64,000 bases of DNA. Source: RHKX01 sp963745755. Its GTDB lineage: Bacteria > Actinomycetota > Thermoleophilia > Solirubrobacterales > 70-9. The notes beneath the pieces are model-generated. The model did not search any database, was not told where the DNA came from, and worked only from the letters and a program-made list of their open reading frames with translations. The first letter of the stretch is position 1. Each line of letters begins with the position of its first letter. Position numbers and translations under genes: made by a program. Of the stretch, positions 62,537 through 64,000 are shown piece by piece. The DNA lies in assembly GCA_963745755.1 (NCBI GenBank), contig CAVUYP010000002.1:186001-250000 (forward strand), written 5' to 3'.

Positions 62537-63907
62537 GCGCGACCCACCCTGCCAACCCCGTCTACTGGTGCGAGCTCGCCTGGCTCGGCGGCGAGCACGC
62601 CGAGAGCGGCGTCGTCGTCGCGATCGACGGCGAGCGCATCGGCTCGGTCGAGTCCGGCGTCCCGGTCCCGCCCGCCGGCGCCGAACGGCTCGGTGGGCTG
62701 ACCGCTGCCGGGGTTCGCCAACGCCCACTCCCACGCCTTCCACCGAGCGCTGCGCGGCGCGGACCCAGCAGGCGCGCGGCAGCTTCTGGAGCTGGCGCGA
62801 GCAGATGTACGAGCTGGCCGCGGCGCCTCGATCCCGACTCCTACCTGGCGCTGGCCCGGGCGACCTTCGCGGAGATGGCGCTGGCCGGGATCACCGCGGT
62901 CGGCGAGTTCCACTACCTCCACCACGGTCCCGGCGGCGCGCCCTACGAGGACCGCAACGAGATCGGCGCGGCGCTGATCGATGCCGCCCGGCGAGGCGGG
63001 GATCCGGATCACCCTGCTCGATGCCTGCTATCTGCACGGCGGCATCGGCCGGGCCGCCGAGCGGGGTCCAGAGGCGCTTCTCCGACGGCGACGCCGAGGC
63101 GTGGGCGGAGCGCGTCGACGGGCTCCGCCGACGTGGCCGCGCGCCCGGGTCGGCGCGGCGATCCACAGCGTCCGCGCCGTCGACCCGCGAGTCGCGCGAT
63201 GCGGTCGCCGGCGTGGGCCGCGGGCCCGCGGGCTGCCCGCTGCACGCGCACGTCTCCGAGCAGCCCGCCGAGAACGAGGACTGCCTCGCCGCCTACGGCC
63301 TCACCCCGACCGGCCTGCTCGCCGAGGCGGGAGCGCTCACGGACGCGCTTCACCGCCGTCCACGCGACCCACCTGACGGCGGCCGACGTCGGGCTGCTCG
63401 GCGGCGCCCGCTGCTGCTGCTGCTTCTGCCCGACCACCGAGCGCGACCTCGCCGACGGGATCGGCCCGGCCCGCCGGCTGCTCGACGCCGGCGCGAGCCT
63501 GGCGCTCGGCTCCGACTCGCACGCGATGATCGATCCGATGCGAGGAGGCGCGAGCTGTCGAGCTGGACGAGCGCTTGGCGAGCGGCGAGCGCGGCCGCCA
63601 CGGCGCGGCGGGACTGCTGCGCGCAGCGACGTCGGACGGCCACGAATCGATCGGCTGGCCGGAGGCGGGCCGGATCGAGGCCGGGGCGATCGCCGACCTG
63701 GTCACGATCCGGCTCGACGGCGTCCGCACCGCCGGCGCCGATGCCGCTACGGGGCTCGAGGCGACGGTATTCGCGTCCGCGCCGGAGGACGTCAGCCGGG
63801 TGATCAGCGGCGGCTCGGAGATCGCTCGCGACGGCGCCCACCGCGAGATCGACGTCGCCGGCGAGCTGCACCGATTCGATTGCGGCGGTGTGGCGATGAG
63901 CTCGTGA
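62533..63907 (+). CDS. hutF: Formimidoylglutamate deiminase, frame broken about thirteen times
   Basis: Amidohydrolase turning N-formimidoyl-glutamate into N-formylglutamate and ammonia. Signatures: LPGFANAHSHAFHRALRG (metal HxH), GSFWSWREQMYELAA, AVGEFHYLHHGPGGAPY, PLHAHVSEQPAENEDCLAAYG, TAVHATHLTAADVGLLG and LALGSDSHAMIDP (metal Asp). The start is GTG 62533, overlapping the deformylase stop; the end is 63907. Between about 62704 and 63545 the frame advances at roughly ten places, and near 63200-63240 three insertions cancel out; removing them gives the family sequence AVAAWAAGRGLPLHAH. Same error pattern as in hutH and hutU. Confidence 0.88.
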
Positions 63908-64000
63908 GCGCGACCGTGATCGACTCGATCGGCCTGCTCGTCACCAACGACGCGGGGCTGGGGGAGGGGCCGCTGGGGATCGTTCGCGACGCCGCGGTCG
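63904..64000 (+). CDS. hutI: Imidazolonepropionase, N-terminal start only (partial)
   Basis: GTG 63904 overlaps the hutF stop; 32 residues are in the window (VIDSIGLLVTNDAGLGEGPL then GIVRDAA), matching the beginning of HutI, with its typical 'ligand-metal amidohydrolase' first strand. HutI opens imidazolonepropionate to formimidoylglutamate, the substrate of HutF, so the gene order closes the pathway. The rest lies beyond the window; whether a hutG gene follows cannot be seen. Confidence 0.8.
   Translation, partial: MSATVIDSIGLLVTNDAGLGEGPLGIVRDAAV

Overview
This window is uniformly GC-rich (well over 65% by eye), with many GTG and TTG starts and 4-base ATGA/GTGA overlaps between neighbours. 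Gene content points to a high-GC actinobacterium of the Thermoleophilia/Solirubrobacterales type. That placement is inferred from composition and gene style; no rRNA or tRNA gene was found to confirm it.

Layout. 1-2.1 kb: end of a desaturase-like FAD oxidoreductase, an O-methyltransferase and a nitrilase-family hydrolase in one overlapping operon. 2.1-9.1 kb: HicA-like protein, AI-2E-family permease, YrhK-like membrane protein, glutamate decarboxylase and the CydDC exporter. 9.2-13.7 kb: PadR-controlled crotonase, UBP zinc finger, a small molybdenum oxidoreductase with its flavin reductase, a siderophore-interacting flavoprotein and YceI. 13.8-22.2 kb: small membrane and hypothetical proteins, HAD phosphatase, ZIP and MFS transporters with a TetR regulator, an NADP oxidoreductase, and an ArsB/NhaD transporter with a CBS partner. 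A palindromic REP-like element occurs three times here. 22.2-23.4 kb: a less GC-rich, AGA-using patch with a secreted alpha/beta hydrolase behind a GEMM-I (c-di-GMP) riboswitch. 23.4-25.7 kb: DrrAB-type ABC exporter and a secreted PepSY protein. 25.9-30.7 kb: arginine deiminase operon (YfcC, arcA, ornithine carbamoyltransferase, arcC). 30.7-32.4 kb: PII and Amt. 32.4-44.7 kb: nitrate respiration, with one long minus-strand operon (NirK-like cupredoxin, Fe-S-type regulator, NarK, NarGHJI, hemerythrin) facing a NarXL-like two-component system. 44.7-54.2 kb: DUF6206/aminotransferase pair, copper-type secreted proteins, amine oxidase, ECF sigma factor, GST, dienelactone hydrolase, MscS and a repeat lipoprotein. 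54.3-58.7 kb: MoxR-DUF58-transglutaminase operon. 58.7-64 kb: histidine utilisation operon hutH-hutU-def-hutF-hutI, with a peptide-deformylase homologue inside it.

How it fits together. The middle third reads as low-oxygen energy metabolism: arginine fermentation, ammonium handling, nitrate respiration and NO/O2-type sensing. The last segment degrades histidine to glutamate, where the deformylase homologue may replace HutG.

Caution. Seven single-base frameshifts are scattered through the first 58 kb (AI-2E permease x3, gad, cydC, narG, mscS), and about thirty are packed into the hut genes after 59.1 kb. Every one I resolved is an inserted base, usually G or C beside a CG step, with well-conserved protein on both sides. 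I treat them as probable sequencing or assembly errors and annotate the genes as intact families with disrupted frames.
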